Made by a program: the position numbers and the translations under genes | Notes under the pieces: generated by a model | The model's input: only the letters and a program-made list of their open reading frames with translations | What the model was told of the DNA's origin: nothing | Databases searched by the model: none | Shown here: positions 1-11,796 of the stretch, one piece after another | How positions within the stretch are numbered: position 1 is the stretch's first letter | Layout: each line of letters starts with the position of its first letter | Assembly: GCA_037783545.1 (NCBI GenBank) | Contig: JBBELK010000450.1 | Span: 496,001 to 560,000, forward strand | DNA length: 64,000 nucleotides | Direction of reading: 5' to 3' | Source of the DNA: Henricia sp. BOLD:AAB3569 | Taxonomy: Eukaryota > Echinodermata > Asteroidea > Spinulosida > Echinasteridae

Positions 1-111
1 AGGTTTTTCTTGTCAACTCATGAAAAACAAAATTGGGTTATTGCAAATGATACAATGGGCCTTTAAGCAAAAACCTATTATAGTATTGTCGTAGTCGAGA
101 CTTTCTTGGTT

Positions 112-485
112 TGGTCTCAGACCTGCTGTTTGTCTCAGACCTGCTGTTTGTCTCAGACCTGCTGTTTGTCTTAGACCTGCTGTTTGTCTCAGACCAGCAG
201 CCGATTTCACGAAAGAGTGCGCAGCTTGCTCAACTTTTTTAAAAATGGTGATATTATCACCATGGTGATATTATCACCAAATTGTTGTGCGACTTACGCA
301 ATAAAACGTTGCACAAGTGGCCTTACGCAACTGCGTAAGTTTCATGAAATCGGCTGCTGCTGTTTGTCTCAGACCTGCTCTTTGTCTCAGACCTGCTCTT
401 TGTCTCAGACCTTCCGTTTGTCTCAGACCTGCCGTTTGTCTCAGACCTGCCGTTTGTCTCAGACCTGCCGTTTGTCTCAGACCTT
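112..485. repeat. 18-bp minisatellite split by a MITE
   Basis: Direct tandem copies of an 18-bp unit (TTTGTCTCAGACCTGCTG and variants such as CCTGCCG and CCTGCTC) run over about 112-194 and again over 360-485. The two blocks are one array interrupted by the palindromic element at 195-359. Variants are clustered: CTGCTG-type units lie left of the insertion and CTGCCG-type units to the right, which suggests local expansion. The array lies in a LARS1 intron. The spacerless, variable units rule out a CRISPR array. Confidence 0.9.
195..359. mobile_element. CAGCAGCC-family palindromic MITE inserted in minisatellite
   Basis: The ends are inverted copies of CAGCAGCCGATTTCACGAAA. The interior alternates TTGCGCAA and TTACGCAA motifs, so the whole element can fold back on itself. 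Further full or partial copies are at 1860-1998, 43285-43358, 51036-51236 and 63679-63801. No coding capacity; a non-autonomous DNA element is the simplest reading, superfamily unknown. Confidence 0.8.
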
Positions 486-636
486 CCTGATTATTGTAAA
501 CTTAAGATCCACTTAACTACAGGATCATTTGCACATTTTATTTCTTTGCGATTGAGAATCTAAATTGTCAAACTTCAAAAGAATAACCACAGATCTACCT
601 CTGAGAGCCTTGAATTCTTTTTATTTGACTGGACAG

Positions 637-741
637 GAGAACATTGCTAAGCTTGGATCCCGAGCTATGGATCTTACTATGGAGTTTGATGAGAAGGAAG
701 TCCTTGAAACCAACCTGGTCTATCTGACCAGCACTCTGGAG
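637..741 (+). CDS. LARS1: leucyl-tRNA synthetase, cytoplasmic: coding exon (4th from 3' end)
   Basis: Cytoplasmic leucyl-tRNA synthetase attaches leucine to tRNA-Leu and in animals also takes part in the multi-synthetase complex and leucine sensing. This 105-nt exon encodes 35 residues, from ENIAKLG to VYLTSTLE, in phase 0 at both ends. The start follows a pyrimidine-rich stretch ending GGACAG at 636, and the end is followed by the donor GTAATT at 742. The peptide resembles the C-terminal part of animal LARS1 (LEFDEK, NxVYLTxxLE) as I know the family. The frame stays open about 80 nt upstream, but the acceptor at 636 is much better than the AG at 556, so I chose 637. All earlier exons lie left of the window. 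Confidence 0.86.
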
Positions 742-822
742 GTAATTATATGGCTAGTTATTGTCTTCAAATGATACACTCAAATGTGTATATAAAAGAC
801 TACACAGTTATGTTTTACTATA

Positions 823-1130
823 CACCAATCCAGTAACTAAGGTCTCCTTCCCTGTACATCCGCCATAGCTGGGGGCCTTCCACTGAATGAACTGTATGTT
901 TTTGCTGTTGTTGAAGCTGCATTTGTTTACTTCGAACAAGTTGCGCGTCTTTGTACGGTTGTGTACGCGAAGGAGGAGCGTCGCGTGCACGCGGAGGGGG
1001 CGCGTTCGTGCATGTAATGAATGAGCGCTTTTCGTTCTAACAGCAACATAAAACGCACAGCCCATGCGCAGAGACGCCCCCCAGCTATGGCGGATATACA
1101 GGGAAGGAGACCTTAGTTACCGGATTGGTC
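823..1130. mobile_element. MITE copy 1, ACCAATCCGGTAACTAAGG family
   Basis: About 55-bp terminal inverted repeats start (C/G)ACCAATCC and reach CCATAGCTGGGGG. Both ends are flanked by TATA (819-822, 1131-1134), consistent with a TA-type target duplication. The GC-rich interior is itself roughly palindromic. A second complete copy is at 2447-2787 and a third end is at 63806-63858. Tc1/mariner-like is possible from the target alone. Confidence 0.85.
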
Positions 1131-1859
1131 TATACGATTGAGGACAATCCTTTGTGTGTCCCTTTGTTCCTATACTGTAATTCTGTCTCATAGACTAAGC
1201 ACATTAAAGGAACACACCGGCCTCGTTTGGCTATTGGCCTTTGGCTATTTTGGGCTCGAAATAGACCCATACATGATCGTGGCCTTGTGAGTTAGTTTTA
1301 TTTCCAGCTGTAGAAACCAGCGCGAAGTGCGAGTTGCTTTTGTCAATTGCGGTTAGTTTCACTTGTTGAATAATAATGTCCTACGAACACTGTGTACTGT
1401 ATTTTCCAATTTGTAGACAAACCTGCCAACAGGTTTCAAAACAAGAAATTCTGGGTGTTGATTAATGATATGGAGGACAGAATCTCTCAAATTTTCGCGT
1501 TTGACTCTTTGGGGCGATAACAAATAGTATCCGAAGAAAAAACAGCACTATTGCGTTCGAGTTGCTTCCTCGAGTCAGCGCTGATCTGAGGGATCATGCA
1601 TGGTGTGATGAGTCGGGGGAAAACAAGGAAACGAGGTTAAACATGTGTAAAACCGCATCGAATGCCACCTTTATTTACAAACACATGATACATAATACAG
1701 CGCCGAGTGTATAGTCCAACATTTGAAACATTTCTAGTTAATTACGTGACATTTTAATGATTTTTTTTTTTCACGACGACCATCGAAAAATTATTGTCAA
1801 GGATGCTAGATCGCTACGTTATGTAAACAGTAAGCCGGTGTTTTAATTTAACCCTTTGA

Positions 1860-1998
1860 CGCAGTTGTGTAAGCCCACTTGCGCAACATTTTATTGCGTA
1901 AGTTGCGCAACATTAAAACTATTTGTTGCGCAAGCTATAGGGTTTGCGCCATTTTTTAAAAGTTGCGCAAGCTGCGCAGTGTTTCGTGAAATCGACTG
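1860..1998. mobile_element. partial CAGCAGCC-family MITE
   Basis: Repeated TTGCGCAA and TTACGCAA motifs end in TTTCGTGAAATCGACTGCTG, the right terminus of the palindromic family at 195-359. The left terminus is not recognisable. It directly abuts the next MITE at 2001. Confidence 0.7.
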
Positions 1999-2000
1999 CT

Positions 2001-2188
2001 GAGCTGCCAACCCTCCCGGATTTTGCAACAGATTCTTCAGAAAATTACTATTTTTGTGAGTCCTGACATGGATAAAACCCACTGGATTGTCAATTAACAA
2101 CCTTGGGGATTTTTAGATGTGTTTGGAGTCGCGGAATGAACCTGTTTTCCCAGATGTCTTCCCCAAAATCCGGGAGGGTTGGCAGCTC
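2001..2188. mobile_element. MITE with GAGCTGCCAACCCTCC termini
   Basis: A nearly perfect 24-bp terminal inverted repeat (GAGCTGCCAACCCTCCCGGA...) bounds a 188-bp AT-rich interior. A decayed relative sharing the inner sequence is seen at about 5600-5715. No ORF of note. Confidence 0.85.
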
Positions 2189-2446
2189 TGACATACGATC
2201 AAAGACCAATTTGAACAAAAGATACGACGCCCGAGGACATGAAAAGATCTTTTGTTATTCCTTTGTCTGTCTATCCTTGGTCGTAATATAATACAAGAAC
2301 ACTTTATGATGATATACACTTCAACATTACCCACACCCTGCCCACACCCATTTTATATCCTATTTATAAAACAAAATTGGCTTTCTTTATACTGTAAACT
2401 TTCATTGTAATGCCCTCTATAAGTCCCAGCTATTTACTCTAGTATA

Positions 2447-2787
2447 GACCAATCCGGTAACTAAGGTCTCCTTCCCTGTATACCTGCCATAGCTGGGGGG
2501 ATTTCAGTGCAAGGACTGTGCGTTATATGTTGCTGTTAAAACAAAAAGCGCGCATCCATTACATGTACATGCACGAGACGCGCCCCCTCGCGTACACAAT
2601 CCTACAAAGACACGCTTCGAACAAGTTGCGCGTCTTTATAAGATTGCGTACACGAAAGGGGCGGGTCGCGTGCATGTAATGCCAATGGATGCCCACTTTT
2701 TATTTCAACAGCAACACAAAACGCACAGTCCATGCATTAGAAGCCCCCCAGCTATACAGGAAGGAGACCTTAGTTACCGGATTGGTC
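2447..2787. mobile_element. MITE copy 2, ACCAATCCGGTAACTAAGG family
   Basis: The termini match the element at 823-1130 and are again flanked by TATA (2443-2446 and 2788-2791). The interior has the same palindromic GC-rich layout, including GTTGCGCGTCTTT. The ends are slightly asymmetric because CCATAGCTGGGGG is shortened on the right. Confidence 0.85.
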
Positions 2788-4328
2788 TATATCATTGTGC
2801 TCCCTGCATATAAGGCTTGTATTAATTTGGTCCTTTGACGAGTGCTACAGCAGTTTACTGTAAATTTTACTCTGCGATAAGCAGGGGCGAGATTTGTCCG
2901 GAATTTTCCGGATTTCCGGAATTTTACCGACGCATCCGGATTTGAGAGTTTTCTGTTTTTCATTGTGAAATCCCCGATTTTTTGCACTTTTTCGTTGTGT
3001 GCTCCGCAATCCACATTTTATTTTCCGCTTTTTTGCCCTTCCAGTGGGCCATATTTTTTTAACGAGCGCCCTCAATTGATTCAGTAATTTTGTGAAGCAA
3101 ACTTGTGCAAGTCTAGTCGCCATGCAAGTGCCATGACATACAGCGCTGTATCATGTAACGAGTAGCGAAGCAGATGTGTGCAAGTCTAATCCCTAAGCAA
3201 GCGCCATCTTTGCCTGCATCGTAAACTGGAAACGGTCGTTAGTTGCATGTGGAGTGTGATGCATGCGTGTGCATTGCGCGGCTGGCGCGATGCGACAAGC
3301 AGTGGGCAACGAACCAATTTTACCCTCTGCTTTCGCTTCACCGTCTTCAACGATCGATGTTGGATAGATTCTTTTTAATATTATCCACATTTGTAAAAGG
3401 TAATTAAATTGTTTTTGATGTTGCAATTTGCACGATGGTGATAGTGACGTGCTCTATAAAAATGAGTCACTTAGGGGGAAAAATCTGAATGGAGTTTAAT
3501 ACATGGTTGAAAAGGGCGTTAATTAAGCTTTATTTTGATACATGATAGACATCTGTGCGATATTGCATTGCAAAGTTATTAAATTTTAAAGAATTTTTAT
3601 TTTCATAATGTGCACAACTTCGAACAACTTTAAACACCCCGTACGTGGAAATACGCTGTGCGAGAAGCGACTTATTTTCGTAGAGCCCGTCACATATTTC
3701 AAACGATTGCAAAAGTTGAAATCTTTGTTGTTTCTATGTCTCTCCGATGCCCCGCCCCTCCCCCAAGGAAGCCACGCCCCTTCCGGAATTTTTGTTTTCC
3801 TCCAATCTCACCCCTGGATAAGGCTCAACATTTTTTTGAGAGAGCGGTTCCAAGGACCTTGTACAAGTCACAGCATGAATGCACAATAACACTATCTAAA
3901 CACTACATTGTAACTCAGTGACTGCATTTGCAATAAGTAATCATGGCCTTGCTACACACGGGGCATTGCTACATACTTCACCACCATGCCTCTATTTGAA
4001 ACACTGCCAACTCTACATGTGGAGTTGTCTTTGAGCTTGTTACCATGGAAATGAAACCAAACAATCATAAATCAATAGTGATTGAATTTAGTGGCAGAGC
4101 AAAAATCGGTTGCCTCGACGATGTGTGTCCCTCAGTGTTGTTTTCATTTCATTGTCATTTTTTTCAAGAGAAAATATAAGTAGGTGGATCAATACTGTTG
4201 CCAAAACAATGCCGCAGTACTGGGAAATTGCTATGGCAACATGGAAACATGGAAGATAATAGAAACACAATGACTAGCTTTGTCTTCATCAATAAATGGG
4301 TAACTGATGTAATATATGGACATTTCTG

Positions 4329-4583
4329 AGGTGGATTGCAATATAACTTTTAAATCTGAGATATATCATGTCATAACTGAATTTAGGCTTCTTAAATTTT
4401 GTCTTAAGAATGATACAAGTTGTGACACAAAAATGCTTTATTGCAAAACAAAATAACCTATTATGCATCAGTTACGACGTCTTAGAAGTTGAGATATCTT
4501 AGAATATCTTAGAAGTTAAGATATCCTAAGAAGTTTTGGCACATAAGTTAAGACATCCCGACTTTCTTTAATGCAATCCATCC
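4329..4583. mobile_element. short MITE of the GGTGGATTGCAATA family
   Basis: GAGGTGGATTGCAATATAAC on the left mirrors AATGCAATCCATCC on the right. The interior has repeats of AAGACATC and TTAAGATATC. It is a smaller relative of the 606-bp element at 46897-47502. Confidence 0.7.
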
Positions 4584-5133
4584 TTGGTGTCTTAAGAAGA
4601 TTTGGCACATAGGCCTATATATGCTTTATTGCAATTCACTTTTGGATGTTAGTAGTACGATAAGGGGCAAATGGCAAGGGGATTAACAAGGCAGCTATTC
4701 CTCAAAATGAATACTCATACGTCCCATTTTTCTTGAAAATGCACCATGATTTCGCATGATGTTTCAGAGGTATTTTGTAATTGACTGCTTTACGGTGACG
4801 TCACGCCTTCCAACATTTGGGGTGTCATTTGACAATCGTGGCCTGAGTGCTAACCAGCAAAAAGAGCAAAAAAAGCACATCGGTTGCACTTGCCTTCGTT
4901 GCTTAACATTGCTTTATGTTGTTGTGCCACGGATGTTGTATCGAGAAAGATAAAACTGTCTTCCTCCAGGCTAAATCAAATCCAGGCATGTTCATGTGCG
5001 TCTATTGCCGTGCGCGTGGCCGGTGACATTCCCGGATGTTGCACGTGGTTGAAAGCGAGTAGGTCCTATCTGTGTGCAGACAGCATTACAATTTACAAAC
5101 AAAAACAGCTCTTAGTGATTTTTCAAATCAAAT

Positions 5134-5531
5134 AGTCAAACCTTGTAAATACGAGCTCCTTGGGACTTTGCATATTACCATGTTATAACAGGAACCTTGT
5201 ATTATCAAGACTAAATATTGGGTAATCCCCCAAATTAGAGGTCAAAAGTGTTACATGCTTTTAAAGATTTTCAAGTGTGTTTAGTGATTTTCCAGAAAAA
5301 AATATTTATTTTTATTTCCTTAGATGGCACTTAAATTTAACGTTTGTGCGTGAATAAGGTACCAAGGTCAATGCAAACTTATTCTACAGCTAATTTTCAT
5401 TGGCGTAGTTAACGTTTTGGACCCCTAATTTTGGGAATTACCCTACAATGAACAAGGAATTTGGACCTAACATTTTCCTTGTGATAAGCAGAATGTTGTA
5501 TTAACAGTGCTCTTATTATCGGGGTTCAACT
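5134..5531. mobile_element. AGTCAAACC-family repeat with a nested inverted-repeat element
   Basis: The outer ends AGTCAAACCTTG and GGTTCAACTG are inverted relatives. Nested inside at 5219-5441 is a second element with inverted termini related to GGGTAATTCCCAAAATTAGG. The outer repeat is the same family that hosts the Penelope-like insertion at 11712-12391, and the inner one recurs at 10448-10883. Confidence 0.6.
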
Positions 5532-6001
5532 GCAGTTTTTGGTAAAACTGAAAAATATTGGCTTCTGCTCTTGGGAAAAATGGTTCAATCTCTGCTTCTA
5601 GGTTCAAGACACACAATTTCTCGTGAATACTCTGCAAGATTTGTAGACGTGTTTGAAGCGAAGAATTAACCTATTTTTCTTCAGAAATATACAGGAGAGT
5701 TTAGCAACTCCAGATTAACCCAAATTTACTAAAATGAGTAGAGTTTTCTACAAGAAAGGACTTTAGGCGTAATATGCTTAACCTTCATTCCATGCATCAA
5801 TTTAAAACTTGGGAGGAGCTACATATGGTATACAAGAAATGGATATGGATTTAAAGAGAATTGGCATTGACTGACGTTGAAGGTCAGTTGTGGAGTATAG
5901 TATCCATGGCAACCAATGCTGTCTGAATTAAGCTGTAAATTTTGTCTCAAGGAACCAAGAGGTTTGCTGGCAATCTATACCTCTATTGAAGTCGGATTTA
6001 A

Positions 6002-6424
6002 AGATAGTATACATGATTGGTAAACTGTTGCAAATAGTTTTATTCCCCTGTGTGATTGAAGATATGCATGATTAAAACCAACCTGAGCAAAAACCAGCTC
6101 CGTACTTCGTTTAACTTTTGAGAAAAAGGGTTTCGCCCTGAACCAAGACCTGTGCACGAAGTGTTTTTGGGTCGAAGTAGCATTTGGGCGATGTAGTGTT
6201 TGGACGAAGTGATTTGGGGCGAAATGGCACTCAAGCGATGTGGTCTGGGGGCGAAATGGTTTTGGGGCGAATTGAATTGTTTTACTCATTTCTCAAAGAC
6301 TATAGCACTTTAGACCAAACAATTTCAGGGGAAGTTTTCTACGGTCATCATGTTTATATTGTGTAAGTCAGGCGTAAATTTTGTGAACATTTCTGATTTT
6401 CGAGATACCAATCATATACTGCCT
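6002..6424. mobile_element. TTAA-target non-autonomous element, copy 1
   Basis: The termini are AG(A/G)(T/C)AGTATACATGATTGG and its inverse, flanked on both sides by TTAA (5998-6001 and 6425-6428). TTAA duplication is typical of piggyBac- and Kolobok-type transposons. The GC-richer centre has only about two degenerate copies of the GGGGCGAAATGGCAC motif that is expanded in copy 2 at 61839-62511. Confidence 0.85.
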
Positions 6425-7005
6425 TTAAATATGAAGAGTTTCATCACAAAATGCTGTATATTGACCCCTTTTCCAAACGTCATTTGGGAGTCAAATACAT
6501 GTAATGCTGCGTCATTGTGGAAGCAATTTGCGTGTGCATTGTGTGTGTCCATAGCACGCTTAACGCACTGTACTAAGGCTCCCATTGGTGAATTAAACCA
6601 CGTTACGCCCACCAGAGACACACACAATGCGCACGCACATCGCTTCCACAATGACTCAGCATTATTTGACTCCCAAAATGGCGTATTCGCACATGTTCGA
6701 AAGGGGTCAATATCCATTTTTGGCATTTGTAGAAAACCTCAATTTTATATTACAACTAGGCACTACACGTAATGGAAAATTCAAAAAAATTAAACGGGCT
6801 TTTTATTGTGTGTGGAATATAACAGTTTGTCAATATAAAATGTCTTGACACTATTATCTGTAATTTTTTAATATACCTTTTACTGCGTTTTGCGATGAAA
6901 CTCTTTATATACAATCAATGGGTATTCCAGCATGTATAATTGACCCAAGATTTTGCTCCATGAGTTGACGGGGGAAAAACTTGTTCAGAGTGTTGATAGC
7001 AATGG

Positions 7006-8214
7006 TAAGGCCAAAAAAAACCAACTATGTTTAGCGTTAGAGCACAAGTCACTTTCAACCCTGCACGTCAAAGGTTTTTTGATTAAAGAGGAAGAATCCC
7101 CCTTGACGAAAATCCAGCATTTAGGCTTTTTTCGATAGTCCAAACATCCCTCTTGCCGATGTGGATTTTTATTATTTTTTAATTGTCGGTTTTAAGTGGA
7201 TAAATTGCAAGCAAAAGTGTGCTTTTCGAAAATGAGATTTTCGCGATTTCTGAAACGCTCATTAGGTATTCATGATATGCGCGTGACCCCGTGACGCAAT
7301 CCTGAGAAAGAGAAGTCAACACGATTGTTAGCTCCGTACGTTTACACGCAAAAAACTTGGAAAACCGTCTCTGTTAGATGGTGTTTTTTTAAGAATTTTG
7401 TTGGTCCAAAAAGTCAGAGATATGCCCAGTAGCTGCGTGGTTGTATGTTTTACCAGACACTATGAAAAAAAAAGAGCAGAAAGATTTTCTTTTCTATTAC
7501 CAAGAGAGAGAAAAATGAGTCGCTCATTCTATAACTTGTACGGCTGATGTTCAAACACACGGTCTGTGTACACCGTACCATGCTGTACACAGACCGCTGT
7601 GAATGCCGTTCGTTCCGTGACAAAACCACCCGTCGCAATGCACCAGTATTTACTTCAAAAGAGCTTCATTGTGAGCCACAATTTCATCGTTTTTTCACAA
7701 AACAGGTAATAGAAGATTGTTGTCATATTACATGAAGTGTTTTTCACGTTTGTATTTTTAATTACAAGGACAAAACAGGCATGATAAACATTCACTTCGT
7801 GTATTTTCCATTCAATACTGCACAGGCCATTTTGTATGTTTCTCAGGATGACGTCAAAACCCTGTTGATAAACAAACCAAGTGACCTCGAGCGTTTCAGA
7901 ATTTCGGGTGAAGAGGGTCGGAACTGCTTTACATGTACGTTTTAAGCAAAAGCCTGTCGATTTTTTTTGAAAAACAAGTTGTGATGGTGTTGTAGACACA
8001 TACACCTCCATGATAAACAGAAAAACTAAAAAAATGTGGAAGGGGGAATTCTAGCTGTTCAAAAACTTGCCCGTTGGCTTCATGTCAACTTGATTTTATT
8101 GCTTGGAATCCACTTGCCCAAACAAAAACAAAAGAAGAAAAAAATGCCGCATCACTGCATAATTTTGGGAGACTTCAACTTACGCTAAACATAGTTCTTT
8201 TTTTTTGGCCTAAC
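7006..8214. mobile_element. ~1.2-kb inverted-repeat element sharing ~970 bp with 29700-30675
   Basis: The outer ends GGCCAAAAAAAACC and TTTTTTTTTGGCC lie next to inverted copies of CTATGTTTAGCGT. The inner 7084-8055 is nearly identical, in the same orientation, to 29700-30675, and the ORFs in both are short and broken. The flanks differ between copies, so one core is carried by two different sets of ends. Confidence 0.7.
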
Positions 8215-8479
8215 AAACACTACAGAAATTAACAACTGGAAGTGTTTTTTTAAAAGTGTTTACACACAGGATGATACACAAAATGCTGTGCAATAAATGG
8301 CATTTTGTACTTTAACTCTTTAGAGACCATGCATTTCCACATGTACTTAGCTATACGCCCAGACGCATGCCTTGAAAATGGGATATCACTAAAATTGTCA
8401 CATACGTACAATAGCACACATATTGGTACTCATGTACCTCAACCATAAACTGAAATTAAAAACATTGAGATGTAGAATG

Positions 8480-8666
8480 CAGTAAACTCTCGTTGTAACT
8501 CCCCCTGATATAAAGCTCTTCCTGATATAAAGCTCCTTTTTCTAAAAGTCCCCGCCTATATTCAGTTCATACATGTATGTAGTGTGTGCATTGGTTATAG
8601 TGCTCTCTGGATATAAAGCTCTGATAAGCTCAGTCCCTTGAAGAGCGCTATAATGAGAGTTTACTG
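8480..8666. mobile_element. 187-bp MITE with CAGTAAACTCTCGTT termini, copy 1
   Basis: Inverted termini CAGTAAACTCTCGTTGTAAC and TATAATGAGAGTTTACTG with TA immediately after the right end fit a Tc1/mariner- or pogo-type MITE. A second copy at 42593-42775 has TA on both sides. Fragments are seen near 2795-2875 and 62928-62955. Confidence 0.85.
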
Positions 8667-8811
8667 TACTAAATGTTTTGCTACATGTACTCTTTCTAAA
8701 AACACAATTTGACGTACAGTTCGTTTTGGCGGTCAACCCATTTTACAAGGAAAATAAATGCTGTGCTAAGCAAATTTTTATTTTTATAAATGCTGTGCTA
8801 AACAAATATTG

Positions 8812-8831
8812 GCACCCCCCCCCCCCCCCCC
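8812..8831. repeat. poly(C) run
   Basis: An uninterrupted run of about 20 C. Prone to assembly or sequencing error. Confidence 0.9.
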
Positions 8832-9735
8832 GTCTAATAATAATGCAGTTTACCAGTAAATATGTTAATCCAACAGTGATTACTGAAGTGTGTCACCATG
8901 CTGAGCGAGTCAATAACTACTCTATCTCTCAGTCTAACTAATCACTTAAGGGCCCAGTGTATCATTATTTGCAATGACCCCAAAAAGTAATCGACGAGTT
9001 TACAGGGGAAAAGTTCTGAAAGTAAAGATTGAATTAATAGCAACTACCCAATGAAAGGTTTTCTGCTCAAAATGATATAATTTTACCAGAAAATGATCCG
9101 TAAAGATAAAATTATTTAGATCGTTTGCAAACGATTTACTTATTTTTGGTTCACATCTACGCGGTCCAAAATGCATGGGCGCTGTGTACTGCACGTGCGT
9201 GTTCCAACGCGATGCATTTTTATGGATCGCGCGCACACGCAGTATATAATGTGCGCCACAGAGTGCATGACGCAAGCCACATAGTACCCGATCAACTGAG
9301 AACGAATATTTGAAACACCCCGCCATGACCAGGAAAACGCATATGGATTTTCATGGTTTTTTTAAACGTGGTACATTTGACAAAGCTGAAATTTCTTCGG
9401 ATGAGTTTGTTGATGTCTTTCTTTTGATTTATAATGGTTTTATTCTCAGAATCGCTCAAAAACAGATCATCTACAGGCCTTTAAATATAATCTAAGTGTA
9501 GACAGTCAGGGGGAAAAAAATGAGCCATAAGATCAATGTATTCTGTCATCTCGGTAAATCTGTCCGGGAACCCCCCAATTCAAACATTGTGGGGCTGGTG
9601 GCCACTTATGGCCACTATAGGCATTTAGCTTCAGGCCGGTCTTGGCCGCTATATTCTCTAAAGGGTTAATATCAAAATGTAATTAGACAATGTACCAAAA
9701 CAGTAAGATTACTCTTTTTTTCTCTCTTCTTGTAG

Positions 9736-9831
9736 CTGGAAAGCTTAGAAGTCACGTTTAGTTCAGAAGCTACAGACAAAATCCAAGAGGAATGTTGTCC
9801 AGGCAAACCATTCTCCCTCTTCAGAACTGAG
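9736..9831 (+). CDS. LARS1: leucyl-tRNA synthetase, cytoplasmic: coding exon (3rd from 3' end)
   Basis: A 96-nt, 32-codon exon, phase 0 at both ends, between TTCTTGTAG at 9735 and the donor GTACGA at 9832. It encodes LESLEVTFSSEA through CCPGKPFSLFRTE. The Cys-Cys-Pro-Gly-Lys-Pro stretch is characteristic of the C-terminal extension of animal LARS1. Joined to the previous exon it gives VYLTSTLE-LESLEV with no frame break. This part lies beyond the aminoacylation and editing domains. Confidence 0.93.
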
Positions 9832-10190
9832 GTACGACTCGATTTTTGTATCAAGCTGCCATGCATTAGACCTTTATCACGGTGCGGCCATCTTTTCTTT
9901 TCTCCTTTTAAAATGAACGTAACCAAAGCGAGGCTTGCAGAAAAAAATAGTTTGGTCCTGTTTTGAAATTGTTCATTGTATGCATCACAATGGCACAGGC
10001 GCTGCGCGATCAAAAGAGCGCGCACCGTGGACAGTGATTCTCAACGGGCGATTGCACGCGCTGTCGCATTCGCGTGATAGTGCAGACGCACTGATCGTAC
10101 GTACCCGACAAAGATGGACGCACCATGATAAAGGAGCGTGTTCAGAAAAATGGCTTTCATTCTAACCTAACAGTCACATAAATTACCTTC

Positions 10191-10440
10191 CCAAAATACT
10201 ATCCATGGGAAGAAAACAGGAAATTTGCAATCTCCAATTTGGATGTGGAAGCAAAAAGGTTGGTGTGATCACTGTACTGCTTTATGGAGTCGGATAAATT
10301 AGTTTACAAAACATCGATGGTTTTTATCCTTGAAAATATACAGATTGAGAGCACGAAATTTCAGAATGTTAATGAGAAAAATATGACAAATGATATGGTA
10401 TAAAAATCTCAACACCAATGGGAAAAAAGGGAGCGTGATC
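10191..10440 (+). repeat. dispersed 250-bp repeat, copy 1
   Basis: The segment starting CAAAATACTATCCATGGGAA recurs in the same orientation at 56038-56290 with scattered substitutions and small indels. No TIRs or coding signal were recognised; it may be part of a longer element. Confidence 0.75.
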
Positions 10441-10447
10441 TGTACAT

Positions 10448-10883
10448 GGGTAATTCCCAAAATTAGGGGTCCAAAAATGTAACATAAGAAAGTGCGTTTA
10501 GGGATTGAAAGTGGTTTTCCAGTAGAAAATATTTACATGTATTTTTATTTTTATTATGCCACTTAAATTTAACGTTTATGTGTGGATAAGGCCCCAAGGT
10601 TAATGCAAACTCATTCTACAACTAATTTTCATTGGCATGGGTAACCCGGGACACCAAATTCCTATTCAATATAATGGAACAAATTATAAGCCTTTATGGT
10701 CTTTTGTTTTTAATATTTGTCAGTAATCACAGAACAAAATATTCAAGAAATTGGTGCCGTACCCTGTAATCACAGGCCACAGTATATTACTGAGAATCTG
10801 TTATCACGGTGGCGATTTGTGATGCCCAGGGTGTCGTACATAACTGGGACACCAAACGTTTTGGACCCCTAATTCTGGGAATG
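10448..10883. repeat. GGGTAATTCCCAAAATTAGG inverted-repeat element with internal insertion
   Basis: GGGTAATTCCCAAAATTAGG at 10448 is mirrored by CCCCTAATTCTGGGAAT near 10865-10881. Compared with the copy at 5219-5441, about 200 bp (10648-10845) beginning and ending with GGGACACCAAA are extra, so this looks like an element with a second insertion. Confidence 0.6.
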
Positions 10884-11373
10884 CATAGTTCCGAGATTGC
10901 CCAGTTAACCCCGCCCCCTTGGATATTGTTGCTATGTGCTCACAAGCCATCGCAAAAAAATGGCGAGACTACGTCCAAAGCAACGGGACTCGGCATGGAA
11001 AGCACAGATTCATTGGAGAAAACCCAAAGGTATTTATGTTTTGAGGTCGACAGTTACCGTAGCACACACTGAGCGAAGGGCTAGTAATGCAGGGATGACA
11101 TATCTTTCATAAAAATGCGCTTTCCTACCTTTGAACAGCGAATCGCCCAACATTGAAACCAAAATTCACCCGGTCACTGGCGCATACAACATACAAACTG
11201 TATTGGCAGAACATCGCGGATTTTTTTTGATGATTGCATCACTTTGACCTTTGTGGCCGCCGTCTGCTAGCTCTGTTGTGATTGGTTGTGGGTTCGGCTT
11301 GATTGACAGGTCGGAACTATGCATTACCCACATGCTCCTTTAATGAATTAAATCCTGTCCGTCTTGCATGCAG

Positions 11374-11506
11374 CCAAGTGTGACAGTTCAGATGATCAAC
11401 CCCCAACCACACAGCAGTCATTTTACCATGGACATACCCATTATGGAAGGAGACACAGTTCCCAAGGTTACAAATCGCATTCTTAAACAGGACAGAGGAA
11501 TCAAAG
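11374..11506 (+). CDS. LARS1: leucyl-tRNA synthetase, cytoplasmic: penultimate coding exon
   Basis: A 133-nt exon between TTGCATGCAG at 11373 and the donor GTAAGA at 11507. It encodes 44 codons, from PSVTVQMINPQP to QDRGIK, plus the first base of a split Asp codon. The spliced product reads FRTE-PSVTV on the left and RGIK-D-AKRIK on the right, matching the order and spacing in vertebrate LARS1 (VNPQP; RGIKD). Phase 0 in, phase 1 out. Confidence 0.93.
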
Positions 11507-11796
11507 GTAAGACAACATCTTAAGATTCTGTCTCCAAAGTAAGACGTAATCCATGTTTTTGTGAGCACTTTGCATCACTCCTTATTTATCAGCCCACTAC
11601 AATCAAAGCCTGTTAATAAGGACTTTGTTGGACCTTAATGAGAACCTTGTATTATCAGGAATGAAAACGGTTAAGAACAAAGGAGTGGGACCTGAATTTT
11701 CCTTGCTATTAGCGCGCAGCATTCTGAACACGTCATTCCCGCTTTTAGCCTTATATTATTATCGATAGTGTACCCACGCCATTCTTGCATTTTGCT

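Larger units (their letters stand above)
742..9735 (+). other. LARS1: LARS1 intron, 8,994 bp, rich in MITEs
   Basis: This intron runs from GTAATT at 742 to TTCTTGTAG at 9735. It contains the MITEs listed separately. I recognise nothing in 1135-1859, 2189-2442, most of 2792-4328, 4584-5133, 5546-5997, 6429-7005, 8215-8479 and 8669-9735, apart from degraded dispersed-repeat scraps such as 8945-9005, which matches 14565-14640. Confidence 0.8.
9832..11373 (+). other. LARS1: LARS1 intron, 1,542 bp
   Basis: It runs from GTACGA to TTGCATGCAG. It carries the repeat at 10191-10440 and the nested repeat at 10448-10883. I see nothing recognisable in 9832-10190 or 10884-11373. Confidence 0.85.

Noticed and set aside
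112-485. CRISPR-like array
   Set aside because: The units are contiguous 18-mers without unique spacers in an animal genome; a minisatellite.
556-636. Upstream extension of the first LARS1 exon to the AG at 556
   Set aside because: The frame is open, but the AG at 636 has the better pyrimidine tract and the family similarity starts at ENIAKLG; the extra residues look like translated intron.
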